A DNA stretch of 64,000 nucleotides from Trichoplusia ni. Its lineage: Eukaryota; Arthropoda; Insecta; Lepidoptera; Noctuidae. A program made the translations under genes and the position numbers. How positions within the stretch are numbered: the first letter of the stretch is position 1; each line of letters opens with the position of its first letter. This document shows positions 11,781 to 21,882 of the stretch, piece after piece. Location of the stretch: NCBI RefSeq assembly GCF_003590095.1, contig NC_039479.1:7936001-8000000 (forward strand). The letters run 5' to 3'. Under the pieces are notes generated by a model. That model was given only the letters and a program-made list of their open reading frames with translations. It did no database searches and was not told the DNA's origin.

Positions 11781-13774
11781 ATGACTCCTAATCTTCAAAC
11801 TTTCGTCAATAGTTTTCAAAATCGCCTGTAAGTTCATAATATTACGTTGCTTGTTGTGCTTTATCCATATCATGCATTAACCTGCCTTGTTTTAATATAA
11901 CAAATGATTAACTAGGTTAAATTTTTAATGAGAACATCATTCTAGAACATTACAGTGGTACAAGGTCCATTCTATCAATTCTGTGACATACCATTTGTTT
12001 GTTTTCGTGATATTAGTGTAGATTATTTTGTTGCTTACTCTTTAACTTATGATGTTTCTACTACTTCGGATATATCAAAGTTATTAGAAACCCAATGAAA
12101 AACCTGCTACTAGGCAAGTTGACTGCAGTATACACCCACCATATATATTTATTATAATTCGAATAATTAGCTAGTACCACTATAAACTGAATAAATGTAG
12201 TTGTTTATGTAATTGAATTGAATAAATTGAGTAAATGAAATTGTATCAGTCTGATGAAAGAGTGTGTAACATTATTTTTGTTTTAGAGAACCTCCTGTGC
12301 GCCAGCATTTAAAGAATGTATATGGAACCCTGATGATGACATGTGGCTCAGCCTTAGCTGGAGTGTATGTTGATATGTACACCTGGTTCCAAGCTGGAAT
12401 CTTATCTGCTATTGCTGGAGCTGGTCTTATGCTTATGCTCATTGCAACCCCTGACAATGGCAAGAACACTAACCTCCGTCTGGGATACTTGCTTGGTTTT
12501 GGCCTTACTTCAGGTAAAAAAAATAATGTGTTATCAACTTCATCAACAAGCATCTCTCATAAACTTTTCAAGTACTTCTTTTAAAAATCACAATAACAGG
12601 AAGAACAATTTCTAAGATCAGATATCAAAAGCGGCCTTCAAGAGTTGATGGTCATACAACAAGATTTAAATGATATCATTGTAAAGGTGTTATGCTATGC
12701 TGGAAGCTATCAAATAAATGTGATGATTTAAAAAACAAGTATATTGTAATCGGCAAAAACAAATTGCTTTGTGTTTTCATGCTCTAGTTAAACATTTATA
12801 GTACAGTAGAGTACAAACATGCTGTATTTATGACAGGGTTGTGGGATTTTACTTTCGGTTTCATAAATATTATGCTTACAAATATGTAACCTTGACCTTC
12901 CATCCTCTTTTTCAGGTATGAGCTTGGGGCCATTGCTGGAGTATGTCAGCTTTGTTGATCCATCTATCATAGTGACAGCTCTCTTGGGCACCACACTGGT
13001 GTTTGTCTGCTTCTCTATTGCTGCCATGCTTGCTGAACGTGGAAGCTGGCTGTTTCTGGGAGGCACACTGATGACCTTACTTACGTCTATGTCACTCATG
13101 ACCTTAGTCAACATCTTTATGCAGTCTCATCTCCTGTATCAAGTAAGTCAGCATTTTTAATACATAATGTATTGATAAATTACAACAAACATAGCAGTAG
13201 TAGGTTAGAATAAAAGCCAGTCACTGTACAAAGTTCAATGTTTCATCATAATGGAATATAATTCCAACATAATGAGTATAAATATTTATTGTCAAAACAA
13301 GTTTTGACACAAAATAAGTCTTTGAAAGGTAAATATTCAAAAATAAGCATGTAAACAACTTTGTATGCAATACTTACTGTTATTTGGCTATGAAGCCAGG
13401 CAAATTGTTGTACCCAATAATCTCATTGAAACACTATGAAAGTAAGTATATATATAGCTAATATTTTTGTTACCTTTTATTATATTTTAGGCTCATCTGT
13501 ACTTGGGACTCATGCTCATGTGTGGCTTCGTTCTGTTCGACACCCAACTTATCATTGAGAAGCGCCGTATGGGAAGCAAGGACTTCGTGCAACACGCCTT
13601 AGAACTGTTCATTGACTTCATCGGAATGTTCAGGAGACTGCTAATTATCTTGTCCCAGAAGGTTCGTATTTAATGCTGAATATATATATATATATTTTTT
13701 TAATTTTTACAAGTTCTCAAATTATATGTTTTTATTTACAGGAGGAACAGAATCGCCGCCGCAAACGTGATTAA
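11781..13774 (+). CDS. TMBIM6: Bax inhibitor-1 (TMBIM6)
   Basis: Five coding exons: 11781-11827, 12287-12513, 12916-13142, 13491-13661, 13742-13774. They are in phase and encode about 234 aa (human TMBIM6 is 237). The protein begins MTPNLQTFVNSFQNRLEP and continues with VRQHLKNVYGTL. It has six or seven hydrophobic segments typical of the BI-1 (UPF0005) fold, including GAGLMLMLIATP, GMSLGPLLEYV and HLYLGLMLMCGFVLFDTQLI. It ends in a short basic tail, EEQNRRRKRD, as the family does. BI-1 is an ER-membrane calcium-leak protein that restrains cell death and IRE1 signalling. CRE-type sites upstream may link it to stress-responsive bZIP factors, but that is inference. Confidence 0.95.
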
Positions 13775-14790
13775 ACATTGCTAATAATAGCAATTTCCTT
13801 ATTTACGCAAGACTTAACCATGTTACCAAGCATTTACGTATACACTTACGTGTGAGTTGTATACATTAGTCATCAATTTCTGACGCAATGATGAAGTTAA
13901 GTTTCGCGAAGGCAAGGATATCTACTCATACTTTGGGGGGATTCCTCTAAATATTGTTTTATTTATATAATTTTATTAACTATATAATATTTAAGAAATT
14001 TACAAGTTTAATAAATGATATAACTGATTGGAACCTAAATGTGCGTTTTCTTTTCCATATATATAACTAGCTTTACTTTCTACTAAAACAAGATCAAAGT
14101 TAGTTTTTTTTATATGGGCATCAAGCTGTGAGTCAAACTTAATATAAACTGCCTACAATTTTCATTTCATGTTGGTGGACTTGTACACTTAGTTTAATTA
14201 AAGGTTCTAAAAGTATTGAAAAGCCAAGTTCGTAACGAAATATCACATTTATTCTTTTGTCGATAAAGTCAACATCAATAAAAACTTATTACATACAGAG
14301 ATTTATTTTATAAATAGCAAAACAACATGTCAGCGTAGTATATACCTGTGTATTTAATTTAAATATTTACATCAACCTTAAATCAGGGCAGTTTTATTGA
14401 AGGCTGCTCGTACATCTAACGCCTTATTATTAAGGCATTACTAATCTAAAAGGCAAATCATTTTCCAAAAAATTGGTCATTAGCTATTTGTAATTATGAC
14501 TAAAATAGTTACCAATAATGCATGTTACCTAGTCTTCATTAATTGCGTTTGATTATATATTAAACGCCTTTCAGAGCTTCCACAGTGATAACATAATTAA
14601 AAAATAATGACTTACCTATTAGCTTATTGCCGTAACTTGTTAATAGATGTGCGACGTCATTGTAAAATTAAGTATATAATTATACACACTCGCAGGATGG
14701 ATCAATTATTTCCCGCGGTTCTAATTAATTCTAATCTTCTTTCAACATGGGGTCCTTTCTCAAATTAAGGACCCTTTTCGATACTTTGTG
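13775..14790. other. Convergent gap between BI-1 and the DHHC gene
   Basis: The two genes face each other tail to tail. The stretch holds the BI-1 3' UTR and presumably that of the DHHC gene, and is otherwise plain AT-rich DNA. I see no gene in it. Confidence 0.6.
14010..14015 (+). terminator. Poly(A) signal of BI-1
   Basis: AATAAA about 235 bases past the BI-1 stop, followed by a GTG/T-rich stretch that would suit a downstream element. Confidence 0.6.
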
Positions 14791-15870
14791 CTAACTACCA
14801 CTTTCCTCATGTGGATGCACTTTATTCTTGTCATACATAAATATTTTCTTAGCTTTACCTAGTTCGCTGTTAATTAATATATTAATAAAATTCATAACAT
14901 TTGCCTCACCATTCTGAATACCAGAACTTGAATGAGAAACGTCTAATTTGCCTACTACGGATCCACTGTCGGGATTTTCCTGAACTTGTGACATGTCTTT
15001 GCTTTTTCTGGCAGTGTATACATTTTTCGAAATATTTCGACAACACCTACATAATATACAAATACTCATACAATTACTATAAGGCGAAGCTCTTGATTCA
15101 TCACTTCTTACTACATATTCATAAGTAGTCACCCCTAACAAGGTAATATAAATGTGAAAACAGCACAAATGTAATAAAGCACACCCGATGGCTGATGCTG
15201 TTGAAAAGAACAAAACCAGGAACGTTATTATAGGCAATGAATTGTTACAGAAAGTTGATGACGAGTTGTATGAAGAGCTACAATTCATAAAGTTTTGTGC
15301 TTCAATACTTAGATATTTTGGATTTATTAATAACATAACGATGTCCGATACACATAGCACTGCCGTAATTGTGGTTATCATTAGGGCCGTAGTGACGCAT
15401 GCAATAAACGCTACATAGTTTCTTCGACCGACGCAGTTATTAAGCCACTTGCAGTGATGGTCAAAGTTGTCCACACATTTGTTACAAATGCTACAATGTT
15501 TCGTTCTTGTACTGCTTGTGTTGATATTACATAGATGACACCTTCCATTCTCAATGACGTGGGCGTGGACATCCCGATTGAACTCTGGAACATTGTTAAC
15601 TTCTAAGCTTCTCAGTTCTTCTTCACTTGGGTCTATAAGTGACGCAGTGAGATGCGATGAAACATGGAGTATATAAAGCACAATGAATATCACTAAAATG
15701 ATTGTCCTCAAGGTGTCTTTTTGTATTTCGATCAGAATGAAGAAGTTTAATGACCCAGTCGCTATGAAGACTAACCAACCAATAACTTGTTGATAATTTA
15801 ATGGCAGCTGCAATCCGTGCAGTCTTCTTTGGGGTCTTGGTGACTGATGTGTGGCACAACATTTGTCCAT
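14791..15870 (-). CDS. DHHC palmitoyltransferase, ZDHHC1/11-like
   Basis: A single uninterrupted ORF of 359 aa. The cysteine-rich domain spans about 111-160 (CHLCNIN..., [10 protein letters not shown]) and carries the catalytic DHHC at 137-140, followed by [16 protein letters not shown]. Hydrophobic segments at about 27-49, 54-78, 152-184 and 212-244 give the usual four-pass layout with the DHHC loop facing the cytosol. A TTxE-type motif (TTYE, 248-251) follows the last segment. The family transfers palmitate to cysteines of membrane and signalling proteins. The N-terminal [18 protein letters not shown] resembles the ZDHHC1/ZDHHC11 branch. The coding region is intronless, unlike every complete neighbour, which could mean an old retrocopy or intron loss. 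Class is sure; paralogue assignment is moderate. Confidence 0.92.
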   Translation of the reverse strand: MDKCCATHQSPRPQRRLHGLQLPLNYQQVIGWLVFIATGSLNFFILIEIQKDTLRTIILVIFIVLYILHVSSHLTASLIDPSEEELRSLEVNNVPEFNRDVHAHVIENGRCHLCNINTSSTRTKHCSICNKCVDNFDHHCKWLNNCVGRRNYVAFIACVTTALMITTITAVLCVSDIVMLLINPKYLSIEAQNFMNCSSSYNSSSTFCNNSLPIITFLVLFFSTASAIGCALLHLCCFHIYITLLGVTTYEYVVRSDESRASPYSNCMSICILCRCCRNISKNVYTARKSKDMSQVQENPDSGSVVGKLDVSHSSSGIQNGEANVMNFINILINSELGKAKKIFMYDKNKVHPHEESGS

Positions 15871-16747
15871 TGGGTCTGTTAGTTATTGACATACACATGT
15901 ATGTAAACAAATGTTGTTGAGAGCTTAAGCTCTATTTAGGTTCTGGTATTAAGTTTCATGCTTATTTACGTTCACATACACGTTCACCATAGTTAGTTTT
16001 AAAAACACAAAAGTTCAAATTCGATGGTTTTAGTATTGTATGTTAGGTGTACTAGAATAGAACAATCACTTAGATTGACCAAAAGCTTAGTCACAGTCAA
16101 TACACTCGGTATTTATTCGCTGGACAAGCCCATACAATGCGCGCGCATCGTATTTCTAGCTAACTATCGGTTAACGATTTTAGCGGTCGGCATCGTTAGG
16201 CATTCCCTAAAAGCTTTTTAGACGCCAACTAACACTCCCTTTTGAATAAAAGCTAATGTAATTTGATATTAAATGAAGCACCTACTTATTCTTGAATGCC
16301 ATGTTTAGTAGGTATACCTTGATTCTGAGTTTACCGTAATGAGTACAATTAGTTTCCAGGGTAACTAAATAACACAACAAACATTATGTATTTTTGTTCA
16401 TGGGAATACGTGATTGTCAGACTAAAAAACTCTCATCTATACATAAAAATCGTTAGCGTTACAAGTATGTACAACATTTGAGACAGTAGGTTTCCCGGAT
16501 TTTAGGGTGTCGTGCACATGAAAATATTTGAACTAGCTGTTCCCCAAGTGCCAGCACGCTGCACGCTACATATATCATAAACCTCTAACCTTTTCCTCCT
16601 CCACCAATATAACCGCAAATGATCCGACGGAAACATAAATAAAAGTAAAAAAAAAATGAAAAGAATATTTATCATTTAAGCTTATTACATCTAAATTAAT
16701 TTAAACCACTAATATTAAAAAGGAATACAAATATATCTAATTACTAA

Positions 16748-16996
16748 CTGTTGCCCGCGACTTCGTTCCCGTGGGTAGAAGATATAAGTTATGATTTATA
16801 CCTGCCCTGATTTTTCGCATTTTCCATTGTATTTTTGCTCCTATTAGTCGCAGCGTGATGGTTTCTAGCCTAAAGCCCTCCTCGATGAATGGTCTATTTA
16901 ACACAAAAATAATTTTTCAATTTGGACCAGTACTTCCTGAGATTAGCGCGTTCAAACAAACAAACTCTTTAGTTTTATATATTAGTATAGAAGTAT
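16748..16996 (+). repeat. Interspersed repeat, CCGCGACTTCG family
   Basis: The head GTTGCCCGCGACTTCGTTCC and the tail TTTTATATATTAGTATAG match the head and tail of the copies at 20610, 37285 and 49858. The middle is diverged. Known from lepidopteran genomes as a very common non-autonomous or LINE-tail repeat; the parent element is not identified here. Confidence 0.6.
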
Positions 16997-16997
16997 A

Positions 16998-17228
16998 GAT
17001 ATAAAATTCCTGTGTCACGATGTTAGTTACCGTACTCCTCCGAAACGGCTTTACCGAATTTTACCAAATTTTAAATGCGTATTCAGTAGGTCTGAGAATT
17101 GGCTACTATCTATTTTTCATAACCCTAAGTGATAAGGGTCTTCCACCCTTAATATTTTGCCTCCACCGGGATCTTCGACTGTTAGGCGGTAAGTATTTCG
17201 CCGGGACAGCTAGTATCATATAATATTG
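16998..17228 (+). repeat. Second interspersed repeat fragment
   Basis: The segment begins near AAAATTCCTGTGTCACGATG, continues CTCCTCCGAAACGGCTTTAC and ends near CGGGACAGCTAGTATCATAT. I recognise this wording as a frequent lepidopteran repeat. It abuts the previous repeat, so they may be a composite. Confidence 0.45.
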
Positions 17229-17524
17229 ATCATCGACACTTTAATAATGTTATACAAATCGGTACACATGTAGACGACGTATACGACTAACTGTTATGAT
17301 GATGATGATTGTAATAAATTATATTCCGAGTTCTCGCCTTCGCACTGTAAGGTGTGCGAACTTATACCCAATATAGGTAGTGGTGATTTTTGCGGCAGGG
17401 GTTCGTTACTCAAACAATACTTACTTTTTTTTACATAAACGGTAATTATAAAACAGATTTGAAAAATACTTATATATATTTTCAATTCATAATTACAAAA
17501 CAGTAGACTTACTTTATTTACAAT

Positions 17525-20090
17525 TTAATTTGTTACTGTTACAGTGGTTTTGTCAATATTATTCGAATACTTTTTAGCCATTTCACGTCTTGTGTGTACA
17601 AGTATCCTGTGGCCAGCACAATCTAAATCCTCTTCAAAGCATTTATTTTTGCAACATTTCTTGCACAGCTGGTACAAACATTTCCCACCCTAAAAATCAA
17701 AATTTTTCGTTTATTTATGAAACAAGAAGAATATTCTGTTTGTAGAAAAATTATGTTCATACTCACAAGCGGATTGGGGCAATTTTCATTCACACATATT
17801 TCTCCATTTCTACTGTTATTTTGATTTGTGTCTTGATACCCTGGTCTCCTCATAATCCTCTTTAGCTTTTTCATTTTCTTTCTTGATATGGTAGCCCCAG
17901 AAAATTCCTCAAGTGTTCTTTTGGCGGCAACACTATACTGCAAACAGTATCTGATGAAATATTTACACATTTACTAAAGAATAAAAAAAGTTATATGTAG
18001 GTCATTTTTTACGAACTCCCTGAATGCTTGGTTAAATTGTAATACGCATATTTTATACAAGATATATTTCATTGTGATATAAAAAAATAAACATTTTTTT
18101 TTACCTCATTTGTATTCAACTTTTCCATTTTTTGAGTATGTTCTTCTGGTGACATTCTTACATATGGCTGGCATATCCAAGGTGGCAGTAACAGGTCATA
18201 ACCTTTTCTTAATATATTTTCGTCATTTTCATAAACGATTTTACCTTCATGATATGGTAAATATTTGTCTTTAACACTTGAACAAACTTTTCTAAAGTCA
18301 TCTAAATTTTGTGCTGTTGCTAATATTTGTCTGTCATCATTGTTTTCTTCAAGTGTAAATCTTTAAAATAGAGATAATTTATTATTTATGTAAAACATCT
18401 ATGAAGAAGATATATATAAAACATCTAAAAAGAATCTACTTAATAAAAACCAAATAGAATAACTTACATTTTATGAAACATTTTGAATAAATGTCCTCTT
18501 ACATATGAGGTTGGACAGGGGTACTGTTGTACTAAATCAAGGTATTCTTCAACAATTTCCCAAGACACTGGGTTGATGCCTTCATATAGTGCAGGATTGG
18601 TGAGAACACCCTCTGCACTCATAACACCATCCACTTTAGTGTAGTCTAAGCAGCGGTAAACATCCTCCACACTTTGAATGTTACCATTTGCCAGCATTGG
18701 TATTGATGTGGCTTCCCTATGGAAGACAAAAACATTTTAATGACATTATTCAACTACCCTTGAAGTACCTATAAAGATTACAGATTCTTTTTATAAAAAA
18801 AAATATTAACAGAGATTGTTCAGCTATACCTTAATTTAAAAATACTTGTTTATCTATCTCTGAGATTGCAAAGATATATTATTATCACAAAATATCCCAA
18901 TCAATAAATAAACCAAGGTTATTTTTATATCTTGATTTGTATTGTGATAAAATGGTTTTTAAACTACTTAAAAGTAATCACCTAACTGCTTTTATATGTT
19001 TCCAACTAGCAATGCCAGTTAATGGTCCTTTTTGCTCTCTTGTTCTCCCATGTACAGTCAGCATCTTGCATCCTGCATTTTGTAGCATCAGTGCATATTC
19101 TACAGATTTTTCAATACTTTCAAATATCCTCACTTTGCAAGTAATAGGTATTGATACTGCTTCTGACATCGCCTTTACTAAAACAAATGGTAATAGAAAT
19201 ACAAACTTTCATACAAAATAAAAATGAATTATATTGATAAAGTAGTTGTTGATTTTTAGTATCAAAGCCTTTTTTACCTTATTGTAATTCATTTTATTTA
19301 TGGTTGTTTTGTTTGTGTCAACTATGAATACCAAAAATGTTATTTTACAACTCCTGCATGTTTTATTTGTTAAGTTGATAAGTAAAAGCCATGACCTCCT
19401 GCAAATGGAGGAACACACTATTACATACTCATCACAGTTTTTGTCATTTTAACATTAGTTATAAGGTAGTTTGTCAGATTTACTTAACATTTTTATGTTA
19501 CATATTATGGCTATTTATGGGAAAAAAATATATATACTTGCTAAGTGCATTGATAAAGATCTTACCAATTTTCTTCAATAATTCCCACTCATCTTGTAAA
19601 AATGATCCATATCTGCCTCGTTTAGCAATTGATTGTGGACAACCAAGATTTATATCTATGGCATCACATTGTCCCTCCACCATTTTAGCAGCTGCTGCCA
19701 TTATTTCAGGGTTATTTCCACAGAACTGAAATACGTAACGTACATTTTATTAGAAACCATACTACAAAGGAGTGATTAAGATTGAATGAGAGAATCCATA
19801 TGCTCATAGTAACTTACAAAAATTTAACAATAATTTGACCAATTTAGTAGATATGTTTATAAATAGCAGCATACCTGTACGATCAGAGGGCGATCTTCGT
19901 CGCATGTCACCATGTTTTCCTTTCTATACTTGGGATCTTTAGTGAAAACATTACTGTGAAACATTGGAGTATAGCACAATGTAGCACCATGTCGGCGACA
20001 TAGAAGCCGCCAAGCTAGTTCACTGGCATCGACCATAGGAGCTACCACGAATTGTGGTCGCCCAATGCTTTCATACCAATCATAAGACAT
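17525..20090 (-). CDS. DUS1L: tRNA-dihydrouridine(16/17) synthase, DUS1L
   Basis: Seven exons: 19875-20090, 19566-19725, 18982-19177, 18468-18716, 18105-18360, 17767-17937, 17525-17689. Phases close to give about 470 aa (human DUS1L is about 473). The start [20 protein letters not shown] matches the family's FMN-barrel opening. The catalytic cysteine lies in INLGCPQ (about C101). [15 protein letters not shown] and IPMLANGNI are flavin and RNA contacts of the Dus barrel. The C-terminus carries a cysteine-rich zinc-finger-like pattern ([20 protein letters not shown], then KCCKNKC) shared with vertebrate DUS1L. The enzyme reduces uridines in the tRNA D-loop using NAD(P)H. It lies head-to-head with SMPD4 across a repeat-filled gap. 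Confidence 0.95.
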
Positions 20091-20609
20091 AGTGTAGTCT
20101 TCCCAACCTCACTTTTCAATCACAACAATAATATAATTTGCTATAAAAGCAGGAACCAAAAAAAAATACTATCTAGCATTTAATTAGTCACCAATAACTC
20201 AATATATATGTCAGATTTATATAAATACCTTAGGAACTGGCATAAGGTACTTTACATGTGAAAAACTACGAAGTACGAAAGTAGAGACTTGACGGTTGAC
20301 ACTAGTCACACCAGTGAAATGTGATGACTGATGATAAAATTGTCACTGTCAAAGACGTCAAAGTTCCAAAAAGCTAGGCTGGCCTTTTGGGTAAAGAATA
20401 AATTAAATAAAACAAACCTTTCTCAATAAAACAAACTCATAGTACAATGGCCGTCACAGTAAATATCGACAACTTATCGAGCATATTACTCAAAAGTCTA
20501 AAAGTTTTAAAGGAAATTTTAAGACACAGTTTCAATTACACTGTGACACTTGCTATCGCAATCAAACCTTGTAAACGGTTTTGTGGGGCTTTAATTTATA
20601 TTTAACTAG

Positions 20610-20795
20610 CTGTTTCCTGCGGTTTCGCCCGCGTAGTATTTTGTCTTTGCCGTATTTTTTCAATATTTTCTCACCGTTTAAACCTTCCCTGGACTGGTAT
20701 GAATATTTCAAGACTAAAATTAGCCAAATCGGTTCGGCCATGCTCGAGTTTTAGCGAGACTAACGAACAGCAATTTTATTTATATATATAAGAGA
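20610..20795 (+). repeat. Interspersed repeat, CCGCGACTTCG family
   Basis: The head CTGTTTCCTGCGGTTTCGCC is followed by CGCGTAG, and CCAAATCGGTTCGGCCATGC and a TATATATAAG tail come later. This is the same architecture as the copies at 16748 and 49858, with a different middle. Confidence 0.65.
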
Positions 20796-20867
20796 AGAAG
20801 AAGATGATGAAGATTGATATTGGTCCATATATGAAAGAAATAAATATTTGAATTAAATTAAATTATC

Positions 20868-21536
20868 AAGGCGTAACCGCACACAATCGCTCGTCTCGTC
20901 GCTCGTTTACAGCGACAAACACAATCAAGTGACTCCATTTTTTAAATTTCCCGCGACTCGAAAAGTCTCTGCTTCATGCAGTCGCTCGTCGCTCGATACC
21001 TGGCGTGGCCTCATGGAATCGCTCGTCCCTCGTTTCGAGCGACAAATATGATCATGTGACCTCATTTTAAATGTCCAGCGACCCGCAAAGAAACAAAATT
21101 ATGGTTTAAACGTACATTGTGTCCATACTTTACTAATTTTATGAAATGTTTTAAAGTATTTACCTTGTCCAATTCCATTATTTACGGCAATTATTTTAGG
21201 GACCGTTTGCAGCACCACTTTTATATAATTTACATCGTCTTGTCTTGACCGCTTAATTTTTTCTTTTCTTTTCTCTATTCTATAGTGTATTAATTACCTA
21301 TATGATCTTTTTTTTCCCAGCGACAAAGTTCAACATTTTGAGCTTTATCGCTACATATCACATGACCAGATTTGTCGCTGTAAACGAGCGACTGCAAAGG
21401 CCGTAGCTCAACATTTTCAGCTTTGTCGCTACCTTTCCTGCGACTATATTTTGTCGCATTTTCGAGACGCGGAAAATTTGAAAATGGGGTCACATGAACA
21501 GATCACGAGCGACGAGCGACCATGAGGTTACGCCTT
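20868..21536. mobile_element. MITE-like TIR element, apparently self-nested
   Basis: The ends AAGGCGTAACC (20868) and GGTTACGCCTT (to 21536) are perfect 11-bp inverted repeats and continue imperfectly through TCGCTCGTCGCTCG-rich DNA. A second terminal-like motif, GGCGTGGCCTCATGGAATCG, sits inside at about 21002. A matching right-hand piece (GAGCGACTGCAAAGGCCG) lies near 21385-21402. This suggests one copy inserted in another, or duplicated subterminal repeats. A shorter relative lies at 44661-44970. It has no coding capacity. A target duplication is not clear. Confidence 0.7.
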
Positions 21537-21882
21537 TATGTTTTAATAAAGTATTGATATACTTAACTTACCTACTACAGCAGCTCTACAGCCATCTATG
21601 CATTAAAAGAAACTGACACAGAATGTCATCGACTGTCATGTGAAAATGACAGTTGAACTCCCAAGTTAACCGCGGCCGCGCCGGTCTGATCGTAACTCAA
21701 ATTTTGTGTTCTAAATGTTTCTTTATAAACCTTAATACGTATTATACTGTATTCACAATATACACTAGAATTAATATAAAGTATATAACCCCGATGTGAG
21801 GAAACAATATTACAAATCTTCTCCAACATTAACTTTGTTTTTATTGCTTTTGCTGTTTTAGCATTAAACCTTACTTATAGAA

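Larger units (their letters stand above)
15871..17524. other. Intergenic, repeat-bearing
   Basis: This lies between the start of the DHHC gene and the end of DUS1L. It contains the two degenerate interspersed repeats listed at 16748-16996 and 16998-17228. The region 15871-16740 is AT-rich without a supportable ORF and should include the DHHC promoter. Confidence 0.55.
20091..21882. other. Divergent gap between DUS1L and SMPD4
   Basis: Most of this 1.8-kb gap is mobile DNA: a repeat tail at 20610-20795 and a TIR element at 20868-21536. The promoters are therefore likely confined to about 20091-20600 (DUS1L) and 21540-21882 (SMPD4). Confidence 0.6.

Noticed and set aside
13680..13700. (TA)n run in the last BI-1 intron
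   Set aside because: It is a short microsatellite of ordinary length for this genome, with no special structure.
16024..16221. 65-aa ORF upstream of the DHHC gene
   Set aside because: It has no domain, a biased composition and no conservation I can recognise.
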